From NCBI GenBank assembly GCA_002480735.1, contig DLCS01000113.1:5814-32818 (forward strand): DNA of 27,005 bases. The letters run 5' to 3'. Shown here in pieces: positions 1 through 6,683 of this stretch (position 1 is its first letter; each line of letters begins with the position of its first letter). Below the pieces are notes generated by a model. It was not told where the DNA came from. It saw only the letters and a list, made by a program, of their open reading frames with translations, and searched no databases. Made by a program: the position numbers and the translations under genes. The stretch is from Bacillaceae bacterium UBA7792. Its GTDB lineage: Bacteria; Bacillota; Bacilli; Bacillales; Cytobacillaceae.

Positions 1-464
1 AGCAAGCGGCTCCATCTCGACAACATCAACGTATTGTAACCCAGCTCACAGGGGAACTATATACTTTTCTCAAAGGGACAGCATGTGAAGTATATACTGC
101 ACCATTTGATGTTAGATTGTCTGCGGAAGAGGACGAGCATGAATTCGTAGTCGTACAGCCGGATATTAGCGTAGTATGCGATGATAAAAAGTTAGATGAT
201 AATGGCTGCAAAGGTGCTCCAGATCTTATTGTAGAAGTCCTTTCTCCTTCTACTTGGCAAAGAGATCGAATTGAGAAGTTAAACCAATACCAAAAGCATG
301 GGGTTAAAGAATATTTATTAATCTATCCAAATGAAAAGATTCTTGAACAGTATGTACTTGAAAAAAATAACTTTTATGGCCCCCCTAATATTTACAGTAT
401 TGAAGACGTGTTCTGCTCCCATGTTCTACCCGAAATTGAAATACCTTTGAATACCCTTTTTTAA
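1..464 (+). CDS. Uma2-family (DUF820) restriction-endonuclease-like protein, 5' end outside window
   Basis: The reading frame is open from base 3 to the TAA at 462-464, so the N-terminus lies outside the window. The first visible residues (AAPSRQHQRIVTQL) match the family's usual 'PS..HQ' start region, followed by a conserved QPDISVV segment, the GAPDLIVEVLSPST core and a GVKEYLLIYP strand. These are the hallmarks of the Uma2/DUF820 family, a PD-(D/E)XK nuclease fold; the Asp of QPD and the Glu of VEV are the expected acidic metal ligands. Biological role is unknown for most members; they are very abundant in cyanobacteria and occur in Bacillaceae as multi-copy accessory genes. A second member lies at 8407-8970. 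A TTG at 117 could be read as a start, but the upstream homology argues against it. A terminator hairpin follows directly. Family call is firm; function is not known. Confidence 0.85.
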   Translation, partial: QAAPSRQHQRIVTQLTGELYTFLKGTACEVYTAPFDVRLSAEEDEHEFVVVQPDISVVCDDKKLDDNGCKGAPDLIVEVLSPSTWQRDRIEKLNQYQKHGVKEYLLIYPNEKILEQYVLEKNNFYGPPNIYSIEDVFCSHVLPEIEIPLNTLF

Positions 465-489
465 GAGACACTTATCAGCAATATATCTT

Positions 490-525
490 ATAGGAGAGGG
501 GCTCCCCTCTCTTATCGTGTTTTTT
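490..525 (+). terminator. Rho-independent terminator after Uma2 gene
   Basis: Arms GAGAGGGG (494-501) and CCCCTCTC (504-511) form a perfect 8-bp stem, extended by A/T pairs and one G-T on the outside, followed by TTATCGTGTTTTTT. The hairpin overlaps the stop codon of the convergent MFS gene, so it may insulate both. Confidence 0.75.
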
Positions 526-1753
526 CACCTATTTGTCTACGCTTTTCCTTCAAAGAAATCACCCCGAACAAGCCAATAATAGAAAAGACAACTGGAATAA
601 TGAATCCGTAAAAATACCCAGTACTTAAATTGTCTTTAGAGGCCTGAAAATGATCCAATACATTCCCAAAAATGCTTGGTAACAAGACGGCGCTTAAGAA
701 ACCACCTGTATTCGCAAACCCGGAGGCAATGCCAGATTCCAGAATCGGAAACGATTGTCGAACGGCAGCAAAAGTTAAAGCATTTGCCCCATAGGCAAGA
801 CCAATAATAAAGAAAAGCATCGTTAGCAGGAAAAATGGAGGATTCCCGTGAAATAATAGAAAGGTAGACCAACAAATTAAAAGAATGATATGGACCATCA
901 CATAAGGTCTTTTAATCATTCCTATCCGACTTGATAGCCAAGTAGATAAAGGAGCACCAATAAGTGCCCCGATCAAACCCAGAAAAATGAGCTGGCTCGC
1001 ACCTGAACGTGTCATTCCATACACATCCATCCCATATGGAACTGCCCATGAACCAATAAATCCTATATACGTTCCGACAATCCCAAAATGACACAAGAAT
1101 AAAGACCAGGCCTGCGGATTCAGAAAAATTCTTCGGACTGATTTTTCACGTTTAGTTTCGTGCTGTTCAAACATCGATTGTTTTGGTTTTTTTACAAGTA
1201 CAACATAAAGAAGAATGCCACATAAACATACGATTAGTCCCATTGAAAAAAACGATGCCCTCCAGCCAAGTAGTTCAATCCATAAAGCGAAAGGGACGGT
1301 CGCCACAAGGAAGCCAAGACTTCCTGTCATGGCTGTCACACCGATTAAGCGAGTAAATTCCTTTGCATTAAACCATCTGCTCAAAATTAGCACCATATTG
1401 ACCCAGATCGTAGAATCCCCTATCCCCGTAAGGATTCTCGCAAAAAACAGGACAGATTCATGGGTGGCAAGACTATAAATGATGGTACCCACCCCAGTAA
1501 GGATGGCCCCTATGATTAGAAAAAAGTTAGGCCCAAACCGGTCCGCCATAATCCCCATCGGAATTTGCAACGCCGTGTATACAAAAAATTGAATGCTTGT
1601 CAGTAATCCGATTATTGTAGCTGTAACATGAAAATCATGCATCACTTGATTCGTTATCAAGCCTGGCGCGGTTCGCAGACTTGAGATTAATAAATAGGTG
1701 AACAATACAGAAGCAAAGACACCCCATCTAAAGTTACTATTTGATTTATCCAT
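512..1753 (-). CDS. MFS transporter (12-TM permease)
   Basis: A 413-residue protein with about 12 hydrophobic segments, the usual length of a Major Facilitator Superfamily permease. The loop between TM2 and TM3 carries a motif-A-like GIMADRFGP (about residues 67-75), and TM4 has a typical FFARILTGIG stretch. N-terminal half (RTAPGLITNQVMHDFHV.. ) resembles CynX/NNP-like and sugar-acid MFS carriers, but substrate cannot be read from the sequence. The ATG at 1753 is preceded by AGGAG at a spacing of about 9 nt. Monocistronic, convergent with the Uma2 gene. A segment of this gene (about 905-991) is strongly similar to the remnant at 4038-4136, showing that a paralogue once existed nearby. Confidence 0.85.
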   Translation of the reverse strand: MDKSNSNFRWGVFASVLFTYLLISSLRTAPGLITNQVMHDFHVTATIIGLLTSIQFFVYTALQIPMGIMADRFGPNFFLIIGAILTGVGTIIYSLATHESVLFFARILTGIGDSTIWVNMVLILSRWFNAKEFTRLIGVTAMTGSLGFLVATVPFALWIELLGWRASFFSMGLIVCLCGILLYVVLVKKPKQSMFEQHETKREKSVRRIFLNPQAWSLFLCHFGIVGTYIGFIGSWAVPYGMDVYGMTRSGASQLIFLGLIGALIGAPLSTWLSSRIGMIKRPYVMVHIILLICWSTFLLFHGNPPFFLLTMLFFIIGLAYGANALTFAAVRQSFPILESGIASGFANTGGFLSAVLLPSIFGNVLDHFQASKDNLSTGYFYGFIIPVVFSIIGLFGVISLKEKRRQIGEKTR

Positions 1754-1966
1754 TGGTTTCTACTCCTGTTGGCTTTTTACTTCTATATATATGGATTTTC
1801 TGTAACGGTAGAGACCAATTTTCTTATGAATAGGGATTGAAATACATATAATTTCGATGGAAGTTGAACTAATTGCATTAATGAACTAAGTTTGAGCTAA
1901 ATAATGAAGCTGGAGAACCTTCCCTTTGCGACTTAACTAAGGAGGCGACATAAAAGATCGAAACGG

Positions 1967-2038
1967 CCCACCGATGAAACATGCCGCAATTGCATCAAGC
2001 TCAAAAAGGTTACCGACCTTAGGCGTTGCTGCGTTCAA
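1967..2038 (-). pseudogene. Remnant of a sugar ABC transporter permease (MmsB/GguB/XylH type)
   Basis: The 306-nt gap 1754-2059 has no intact gene. On the minus strand, codons from 2038 down to 1967 read LNAATPKVGN followed by LFELDAIAACFIGG. This is the conserved C-terminal block of BPD_transp_2-type monosaccharide permeases (the usual sequence being RLNAATP..G..FELDAIAACFIGG). After this block the similarity ends and a stop is met at 1937-1939; there is no start codon or ribosome binding site. It is therefore a decayed fragment with no neighbouring transporter genes left. The identification rests on recall of the family motif. Confidence 0.6.
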
Positions 2039-2059
2039 CAAATAATAGTTTTTGTAAAA

Positions 2060-2791
2060 TCAGTCTGCCTTCATTTTCTTTCTAAAAATAACAATCGCTA
2101 GTAATGACAATATGATGGCGTAGCTAAACACCCACCATATATGTGGAAAAATGTCACTGTATTGACCATTAAGCGCTGCTCTTCCCATATCGACTGCATG
2201 TACAAATGGCAGTAAATATGCTATATCCTTGAATACCCCTCCTACTAGGTCTAAATCAAACCAGATGCCAGAAAGCCAAGCGGCTAAATTGGTAAGAAGA
2301 GCCCCGCAAAGACCGGTGGCTGCTTTTTCACTTAACAATGATCCGCATATAAGTCCAAGACTAACAAAAATAAGACCAGGCAGGATCAATAAAGAAATGG
2401 CGATAATCATTGAAGTAGAAATGGATAATCCTAAAAATATTGCAGTAATATAACATACAATCCCTTGTGCAATTGCCATCACAACTAAAGGAAAACTATA
2501 ACCGATAATGAAGTCTTGTGATGTCATAGGCGTTGTGAAAAGCCTTGTTAAAAACGAATTTCCTCTATCCTTCGAGATAACCTGCGCTGCAAAAAGGCCC
2601 ATAAAAGATAAACCGAACACCGCAATGCCCGGTGTTAATTGGCCAATATCAAAAAGATCGACTGGGATACTTTTGTTAATTGCTGATAAAAGAAACATTA
2701 AAACAAGTGGGAATCCTAATCCAAAAAAGATGGACATTGGATCTCGTACAATTTCCTTTGTCGTTCTATTAGCAAATAATAGTATTCTCAT
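2060..2791 (-). CDS. ABC-2 type transporter permease
   Basis: A 243-residue integral membrane protein with six predicted hydrophobic segments, N-terminal 'NRTTKEIVRDPMSIFFGLGFPLVLMFLL' and the central hydrophobic 'LSLLILPGLIFVSLGLICGSL' element typical of the ABC-2 (DrrB/NodJ-like) permease family (PF01061/PF12698). It would form the membrane half of an exporter with the ATPase encoded directly upstream. The start (ATG, 2789-2791) overlaps the ATPase stop by 4 nt (ATGA), so the two are translationally coupled. Substrate is unknown; small drug, peptide or lipid efflux is usual for this class. Confidence 0.85.
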   Translation of the reverse strand: MRILLFANRTTKEIVRDPMSIFFGLGFPLVLMFLLSAINKSIPVDLFDIGQLTPGIAVFGLSFMGLFAAQVISKDRGNSFLTRLFTTPMTSQDFIIGYSFPLVVMAIAQGIVCYITAIFLGLSISTSMIIAISLLILPGLIFVSLGLICGSLLSEKAATGLCGALLTNLAAWLSGIWFDLDLVGGVFKDIAYLLPFVHAVDMGRAALNGQYSDIFPHIWWVFSYAIILSLLAIVIFRKKMKAD

Positions 2792-3522
2792 TGTACGTCC
2801 CCTTCCATCACAAAATACACAAAAGCATCTTCAAAGCTTGTGGTAGTAGAGGTTTCTATCAGCTCTTTAGCTGAACCAATCGCTTTTATTTGCCCATTTT
2901 TCATAATACAAATACAGTCAGATAAAGCCTCTGCTTCTTCTAAGTAATGGGTTGTTAAAATGATCGTTGTTTTTTCTTTTAACTTTTCAATGAGCACCCA
3001 TAACTCACGACGTCCTAATATATCAAGCCCAAGTGTTGGCTCATCCAAAAATAAAATTCGTGGTTCGCTAATTAAAGCCATCGCGATGCTTAGTTTACGT
3101 TGCCAACCTCCTGATAACGTTTTACTCCGCTGATATTCATATGGCTGCAATGAAAACTGGGCAATCATTTCATCCGCTTTTGTTTTTGCATCTGCTTTAT
3201 GAAGACCTTGGACACCCGCCATTAGCTCCAAATTTTCACGCACGGTTAGATTTGGAGCGATGGCCGTTTCTTGTGGCGATACAGCAATGACTTTTCGTAC
3301 TTGTTCCGGATATTGTGCAATACTTTTTCCCAGCAATGTCGCATCACCATAAGTTGGCTTTATTAAACAGGAAAGCATTTTGATAAGCGTCGTTTTGCCG
3401 GCACCATTCACACCAAGCAGACCAAATAATTCTCCTTCTTGAATCGAAAAAGAGATGTTGTCCACAACGGTCTTCGTACCGTATTTTTTTGTGAGAGAGT
3501 CGATTGCAATAGCGGTAGTCAT
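2788..3522 (-). CDS. ABC transporter ATP-binding protein
   Basis: A 244-residue nucleotide-binding subunit. Walker A GVNGAGKTT is at residues 37-45 (Lys43), the Q-loop is in VSPQET (about 82), the signature is LSGGW (136-140, with Trp in place of the common Q/E), and Walker B is ILFLDEP (156-162) followed by the D-loop GLD and the switch His in TTHYLEEAE. This matches the DrrA/CcmA-like ATPases that pair with ABC-2 permeases. It lies directly after the regulator gene (stop of the regulator abuts this start) and overlaps the permease by 4 nt, making one operon of regulator-ATPase-permease. It energises export of an unknown substrate. Confidence 0.9.
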   Translation of the reverse strand: MTTAIAIDSLTKKYGTKTVVDNISFSIQEGELFGLLGVNGAGKTTLIKMLSCLIKPTYGDATLLGKSIAQYPEQVRKVIAVSPQETAIAPNLTVRENLELMAGVQGLHKADAKTKADEMIAQFSLQPYEYQRSKTLSGGWQRKLSIAMALISEPRILFLDEPTLGLDILGRRELWVLIEKLKEKTTIILTTHYLEEAEALSDCICIMKNGQIKAIGSAKELIETSTTTSFEDAFVYFVMEGDVQ

Positions 3523-3954
3523 TTATTCACCCTCTTGATCTAAAGTAGTCTTGACCAAATTGAAGAAGCCACTCATCATACGTTCTGGGACAAGAGCAAG
3601 CCCACGTTCATCATCTCCAACGATAATGAGCAATCCACCCGCTTCTAACTTAAATACCTCACGTGCTTTCTTTGGAATGACAATTTGTCCACGTTCACCT
3701 ATTGTCGCCACTCCGAAGAAATGTTTTCCTTTTGGTGGTATACCAAGACCGCCTTCATCCTCCTCAAAATGAACTAAGTTATCTAAAGTCACATTGTAAA
3801 GTCTTGCGAGTTCCATACAATGATGAATATCAGGGGAAGATTCACCTTTTTCCCATTTTGCAATGACTTGACGTGATACATTTAAGTGCTCAGCCACTTC
3901 TTCTTGAGTAAGCCGGTGGCGTGTCCGCAAGTTTTTTAAATTCATACTTATCAT
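3523..3954 (-). CDS. XRE-type HTH regulator with C-terminal AbrB/SpoVT domain
   Basis: I choose the ATG at 3954 (143 residues, MISMNLKNLR...) because AGGAGG lies 10 nt upstream; the longer frame from 3984 starts before that ribosome binding site. Residues about 5-60 form an HTH_3/XRE domain (LRTRHRLTQEEVAEHLNVSRQVIAKWEKGESSPD), and residues about 80-125 form a SpoVT/AbrB swapped-hairpin domain (ATIGERGQIVIPKKAREVFKL). Both halves bind DNA in their families, so this is a two-headed DNA-binding protein. It is first in the operon with the ABC exporter and is probably its autoregulator. Upstream on the minus strand there is a TATAAT (about 3979-3984) with TTGATA before it, but the 14-nt spacer is short. 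Confidence 0.85.
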   Translation of the reverse strand: MISMNLKNLRTRHRLTQEEVAEHLNVSRQVIAKWEKGESSPDIHHCMELARLYNVTLDNLVHFEEDEGGLGIPPKGKHFFGVATIGERGQIVIPKKAREVFKLEAGGLLIIVGDDERGLALVPERMMSGFFNLVKTTLDQEGE

Positions 3955-4037
3955 ACTTTTCATACCTCCTAATATGATTATCAATTATAAAATTGGAATC
4001 GTCTATCAACACTCGTTAACATGAATGTTAAAATTCG

Positions 4038-4136
4038 TTACGTTCCAAAAGGGCGTTTAATCATACCTAATCGACTCGATAGCCAAGCAGATAAAGGAGC
4101 ACCAATCAGTGCCCCCATTAAATCAAGCAAAATGTG
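4038..4136 (-). pseudogene. Remnant of an MFS transporter gene, paralogous to the one at 512-1753
   Basis: On the minus strand this stretch reads HILLDLMGALIGAPLSAW, then LSSRLGMIKRPFGT and a stop (4038-4040). The intact MFS protein has FLGLIGALIGAPLSTW and LSSRIGMIKRPYV at the equivalent place. DNA similarity is obvious too: 4053-4135 against about 908-990. There is no start codon context and both ends of the gene are missing. The apparent 61-codon plus-strand frame over the same bases is only a shadow. The two copies flank the ABC operon region in the same orientation. Confidence 0.75.
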
Positions 4137-4239
4137 CTGGATTGGAAAAATAAAGAGGAATAGCACAAAATTTGATTGTAATTTCCCATCTAATCATCAA
4201 TACTAAAATGGAAAGATGAACTTGAAAGGATTCGCTCAA

Positions 4240-5223
4240 ATGAACAATATCCAAAATGAATCAATTGAATTTATTTCTATACAAGAACAGCTTGATCAAT
4301 TCGTTTTAGATGCCAAAAAATATACAACGAGTGGAGCTACAGCTAGTTATATTCCTGCATTAAAAAAGGCAAATCCTGAACATCTCGGGATTTGTTTAAT
4401 CTCCTCTCAAGGTACATTCCTTAAATCAGGGGATACGGATCATTGCTTTACCCTACAAAGTATATCGAAGGTGTTCAGCTTTATTTTTGCTTGTCATACA
4501 AGAGGAATAGACGAGGTGCTACAATATGTTGATGTGGAGCCGACGGGTGATGCCTTTAATTCGATTTTTCGTTTAGAGCTAAGCCACCCGGGAAGGCCAT
4601 TTAATCCGATGATCAATGCCGGAGCCATCACTGTCGCCTCTTTATTGCCCGGTCATTCGCCATTGGATAAAGTCGAGGCACTCCTTTCATTTTTCGAAAA
4701 AATGATTGGACGAAAACCTTCCATTAACATGGATGTTTTTCATTCTGAGTGGCAAACTGCCAATCGAAACCGTGCCCTTGCCTATTGGTTAAAGGAAACT
4801 GGATTCCTTCTTGGGGATGTAGAAGATGCAATGGAAGTCTACTTAAAGCTCTGCTCGATTGAAGTCAATATTGTCGAGCTTGCACAAATGGGGCTGATTT
4901 TGGCACATGATGGGCTTCATCCTTATACAAATGAGCAAATATTCTCTATGGAAATTGCCAGTCTGGCAAAGACACTGATGCTGACCTGCGGGATGTATGA
5001 TTATTCAGGGCGCTTTGCCGCCTTTGTTGGAATCCCTGCCAAAAGCGGTGTTTCAGGCGGCATTATGGCAGCCATCCCTCCAAGTGCAAGAGTGACCAAT
5101 AATCGCTTTGCTTGTTGGGGAGTCGGTCTTTATGGACCAGCCATTGATAAACATGGCAATAGCACAGCTGGTGTGGCGCTCCTCAAAAGACTTTCACAGG
5201 AATGGGATTTACGATTGATCTAG
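4240..5223 (+). CDS. glsA: Glutaminase, class A (GlsA/YbgJ-like)
   Basis: Hydrolyses L-glutamine to L-glutamate and ammonia in the cytoplasm. With the ATG at 4240, preceded by AAAGGA at 9 nt, the protein is 327 residues, the length of B. subtilis YbgJ. An upstream in-frame ATG at 4216 exists but has a poorer site. The serine-dependent beta-lactamase-like active site is visible: S74-I-S-K77 (Ser nucleophile, Lys base), followed by NPMINAGAI (about 133-141, substrate-binding Asn), the Y-rich 'TCGMYDYSG' and KSGVSGGI (about 272-279). Stands alone on the plus strand with its own strong terminator, convergent with the ydcZ-like gene. Its function probably is glutamate supply or acid resistance via ammonia, as in other Bacillus GlsA; that is inference. 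Confidence 0.92.
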   Translation: MNNIQNESIEFISIQEQLDQFVLDAKKYTTSGATASYIPALKKANPEHLGICLISSQGTFLKSGDTDHCFTLQSISKVFSFIFACHTRGIDEVLQYVDVEPTGDAFNSIFRLELSHPGRPFNPMINAGAITVASLLPGHSPLDKVEALLSFFEKMIGRKPSINMDVFHSEWQTANRNRALAYWLKETGFLLGDVEDAMEVYLKLCSIEVNIVELAQMGLILAHDGLHPYTNEQIFSMEIASLAKTLMLTCGMYDYSGRFAAFVGIPAKSGVSGGIMAAIPPSARVTNNRFACWGVGLYGPAIDKHGNSTAGVALLKRLSQEWDLRLI

Positions 5224-5257
5224 GAAGTATGGATATTTTTCTCCGACTTCCAATGGT

Positions 5258-5287
5258 AAAAGCCCTGAGGAGATCAGGGCTTTTTTT
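5258..5287 (+). terminator. Terminator after glsA (probably bidirectional)
   Basis: AGCCCTGA (5261-5268) pairs with TCAGGGCT (5274-5281), preceded by AAA and followed by seven T. It sits between the converging glsA and ydcZ-like genes and has A/T tracts on both sides. Confidence 0.9.
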
Positions 5288-5310
5288 ACACTTGATACAT
5301 AACTGTTTCA

Positions 5311-5742
5311 CTACTTGAATTGAAAAATAAAGACTCCGCCCACCATTACTAATACACCAATAATTTTATTAAGACTTAAAGCAACAGGCTCTATACCAAA
5401 CAAGCCTAACGTGTTGATCATTAATGCTATGACTAATTGTGTTATTAATAGAATGGAAACAGAAAAAGCTGGTCCAACATGTGCTATGCCTTGCATAACG
5501 CTAAACACGATAATTACACCAAATAAGCCACCCAAGAGATAAACCTTATTCACCTCTTGCAGATTTTTGATGCTCCCATCTCTTACAATAAGATAAATGA
5601 TTACAGAACCAATTAAGCCAATAGCGTGAACAATTGTAGTAGTCAACCAAAAACCAGCTTTTGAACTTACATTAGTGTTAAAAATTCCTTGCAGTGTGAT
5701 AAATATTCCTGCGAGTAATGAAAAAAGAATTCCTTTTAGCAT
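5311..5742 (-). CDS. DMT superfamily small membrane protein (YdcZ/DUF606 family)
   Basis: A 143-residue protein made of about five hydrophobic helices, matching the YdcZ family (PF04657) of half-size drug/metabolite transporter-like proteins. Features seen: the N-terminal LLAGIFITLQGIFNTNVSSK segment, a central GGLFGVIIVFS and a C-terminal IGVLVMVGGVFIF. Starts 20 nt after the stop of the Crp/Fnr-like regulator gene in the same orientation, so the two most likely form a bicistronic unit in which the regulator controls the transporter. Half-size proteins of this kind may act as dimers. Substrate unknown. Confidence 0.8.
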   Translation of the reverse strand: MLKGILFSLLAGIFITLQGIFNTNVSSKAGFWLTTTIVHAIGLIGSVIIYLIVRDGSIKNLQEVNKVYLLGGLFGVIIVFSVMQGIAHVGPAFSVSILLITQLVIALMINTLGLFGIEPVALSLNKIIGVLVMVGGVFIFQFK

Positions 5743-5762
5743 AATAATATTTCCCCACCAAA

Positions 5763-6458
5763 TTATTCGTATTTTATCCCATCTGCCAACTCTTCAAGCT
5801 TCTTCATGTTCTTTACCTGGATAATTCCTTTTCTTCTCTCTACAATATCCTTTTCAACAAGCCCATTAATCACTCTATTAAGATGTCTATAGCTAGTACC
5901 TAATAATTCAGCTGTTTCCACCAAATTTGACGTCTTGATTTCTTCTTCAAAGCTATCATCGGTGCTTGTTAACATGGACAATAAGTAACTAGCAAATCTA
6001 TTCTCTACCTTAGTCAGAAGGTTAAGGCTGGCAGCGTTGGAAGATGAATATAATCGATTGCCTAAGTGTTGGACAATATACTGAAGAAATGCTGGATGAT
6101 TATAATAGTGTTCATATAACAAGTTGAATTTGATTCCAATCAACAAACATTCACTTAAGCATTCTACAGAATTCCTCGCCTGCCTTTTGGTTACAAATTC
6201 TAATTCACCTACCATAGATGGCGAGTTATTAAATCTCAATAAAAGTGATTTGCCATTAGGTAAAGGCGTGGAGATTTTCACTCTTCCCCTGACTAAAAGT
6301 AATAATTCTTCCAAGTGGTCTCCTACAGAAAAAACAACTTCACCTTTTTCTAGCATATATAAATTGAAGTGTTCTAAATGTTCTTTATTAAATACTGTTA
6401 AAAGATTATGCCTAATAAGCAAGTCACTTAGTAATTGTCTATCGTTTATTTTTTTCAT
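5763..6458 (-). CDS. Crp/Fnr family transcriptional regulator
   Basis: A 231-residue regulator. Residues about 20-130 form a cyclic-nucleotide-binding-like beta barrel (LYMLEKGEVVFSVGDHLEELLLLVRGRVKIS.. GKSLLLRFNNSPSMVGELEFV), residues about 125-150 the dimer helix, and about 155-215 a winged helix with the recognition region ELLGTSYRHLNRVINGLVEKDIV. No Cys cluster of the Fnr [4Fe-4S] type is visible, so it is not a classical oxygen sensor; the overall look is YeiL-like. The ATG is preceded by AAGGTGATG. Cotranscribed with the ydcZ-like gene. A perfect 22-bp palindrome 62 nt upstream of the start (6520-6541) is a good candidate for its own operator. Ligand unknown. Confidence 0.85.
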   Translation of the reverse strand: MKKINDRQLLSDLLIRHNLLTVFNKEHLEHFNLYMLEKGEVVFSVGDHLEELLLLVRGRVKISTPLPNGKSLLLRFNNSPSMVGELEFVTKRQARNSVECLSECLLIGIKFNLLYEHYYNHPAFLQYIVQHLGNRLYSSSNAASLNLLTKVENRFASYLLSMLTSTDDSFEEEIKTSNLVETAELLGTSYRHLNRVINGLVEKDIVERRKGIIQVKNMKKLEELADGIKYE

Positions 6459-6519
6459 TGCTCATCACCTTAACAATCATTCTTCCTGTCATTAATAGTA
6501 ATATGTGTTAATCGATAAA

Positions 6520-6541
6520 AGAAAGGACATTTGTCCTTTCT
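6520..6541 (-). promoter_or_regulatory. Perfect 22-bp palindrome upstream of the Crp/Fnr gene: candidate operator
   Basis: Arms AGAAAGGACA (6520-6529) and TGTCCTTTCT (6532-6541) are exact inverse complements around a central TT. On the minus strand the site lies just upstream of weak promoter-like elements (TTTATC, 16 nt, TATTAA) and 62 nt before the start codon. Length, symmetry and lack of an adjacent T-run point to a dimeric regulator site rather than a terminator. It does not match the standard Crp or Fnr consensus halves. Confidence 0.5.
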
Positions 6542-6588
6542 ATCAGTTCCACGGAATCGATCGTTAATCCTTCTTTAGAGCTGCTGCC

Positions 6589-6629
6589 AAAAATGAATGA
6601 AGCAGGAAACCATAATTGGTTCCTGCTTC
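6589..6629 (-). terminator. Probable terminator of the truncated helicase gene (minus strand)
   Basis: GAAGCAGGAA (6599-6608) pairs with TTCCTGCTTC (6620-6629), with a further CC/GG above a one-base bulge. Read on the minus strand the stem is followed by ATTCATTTTTGG, a modest T tract, 55 nt beyond the helicase stop. Confidence 0.55.
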
Positions 6630-6683
6630 TTCAAGTTAAAGTAAGTTGGGAAGACAACAAGGATAGCTTCTCTCTCTAGTTAA

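Noticed and set aside
4021..4206. 61-codon plus-strand ORF as a small gene
   Set aside because: It is antisense to the MFS remnant, has no ribosome binding site and no family resemblance.
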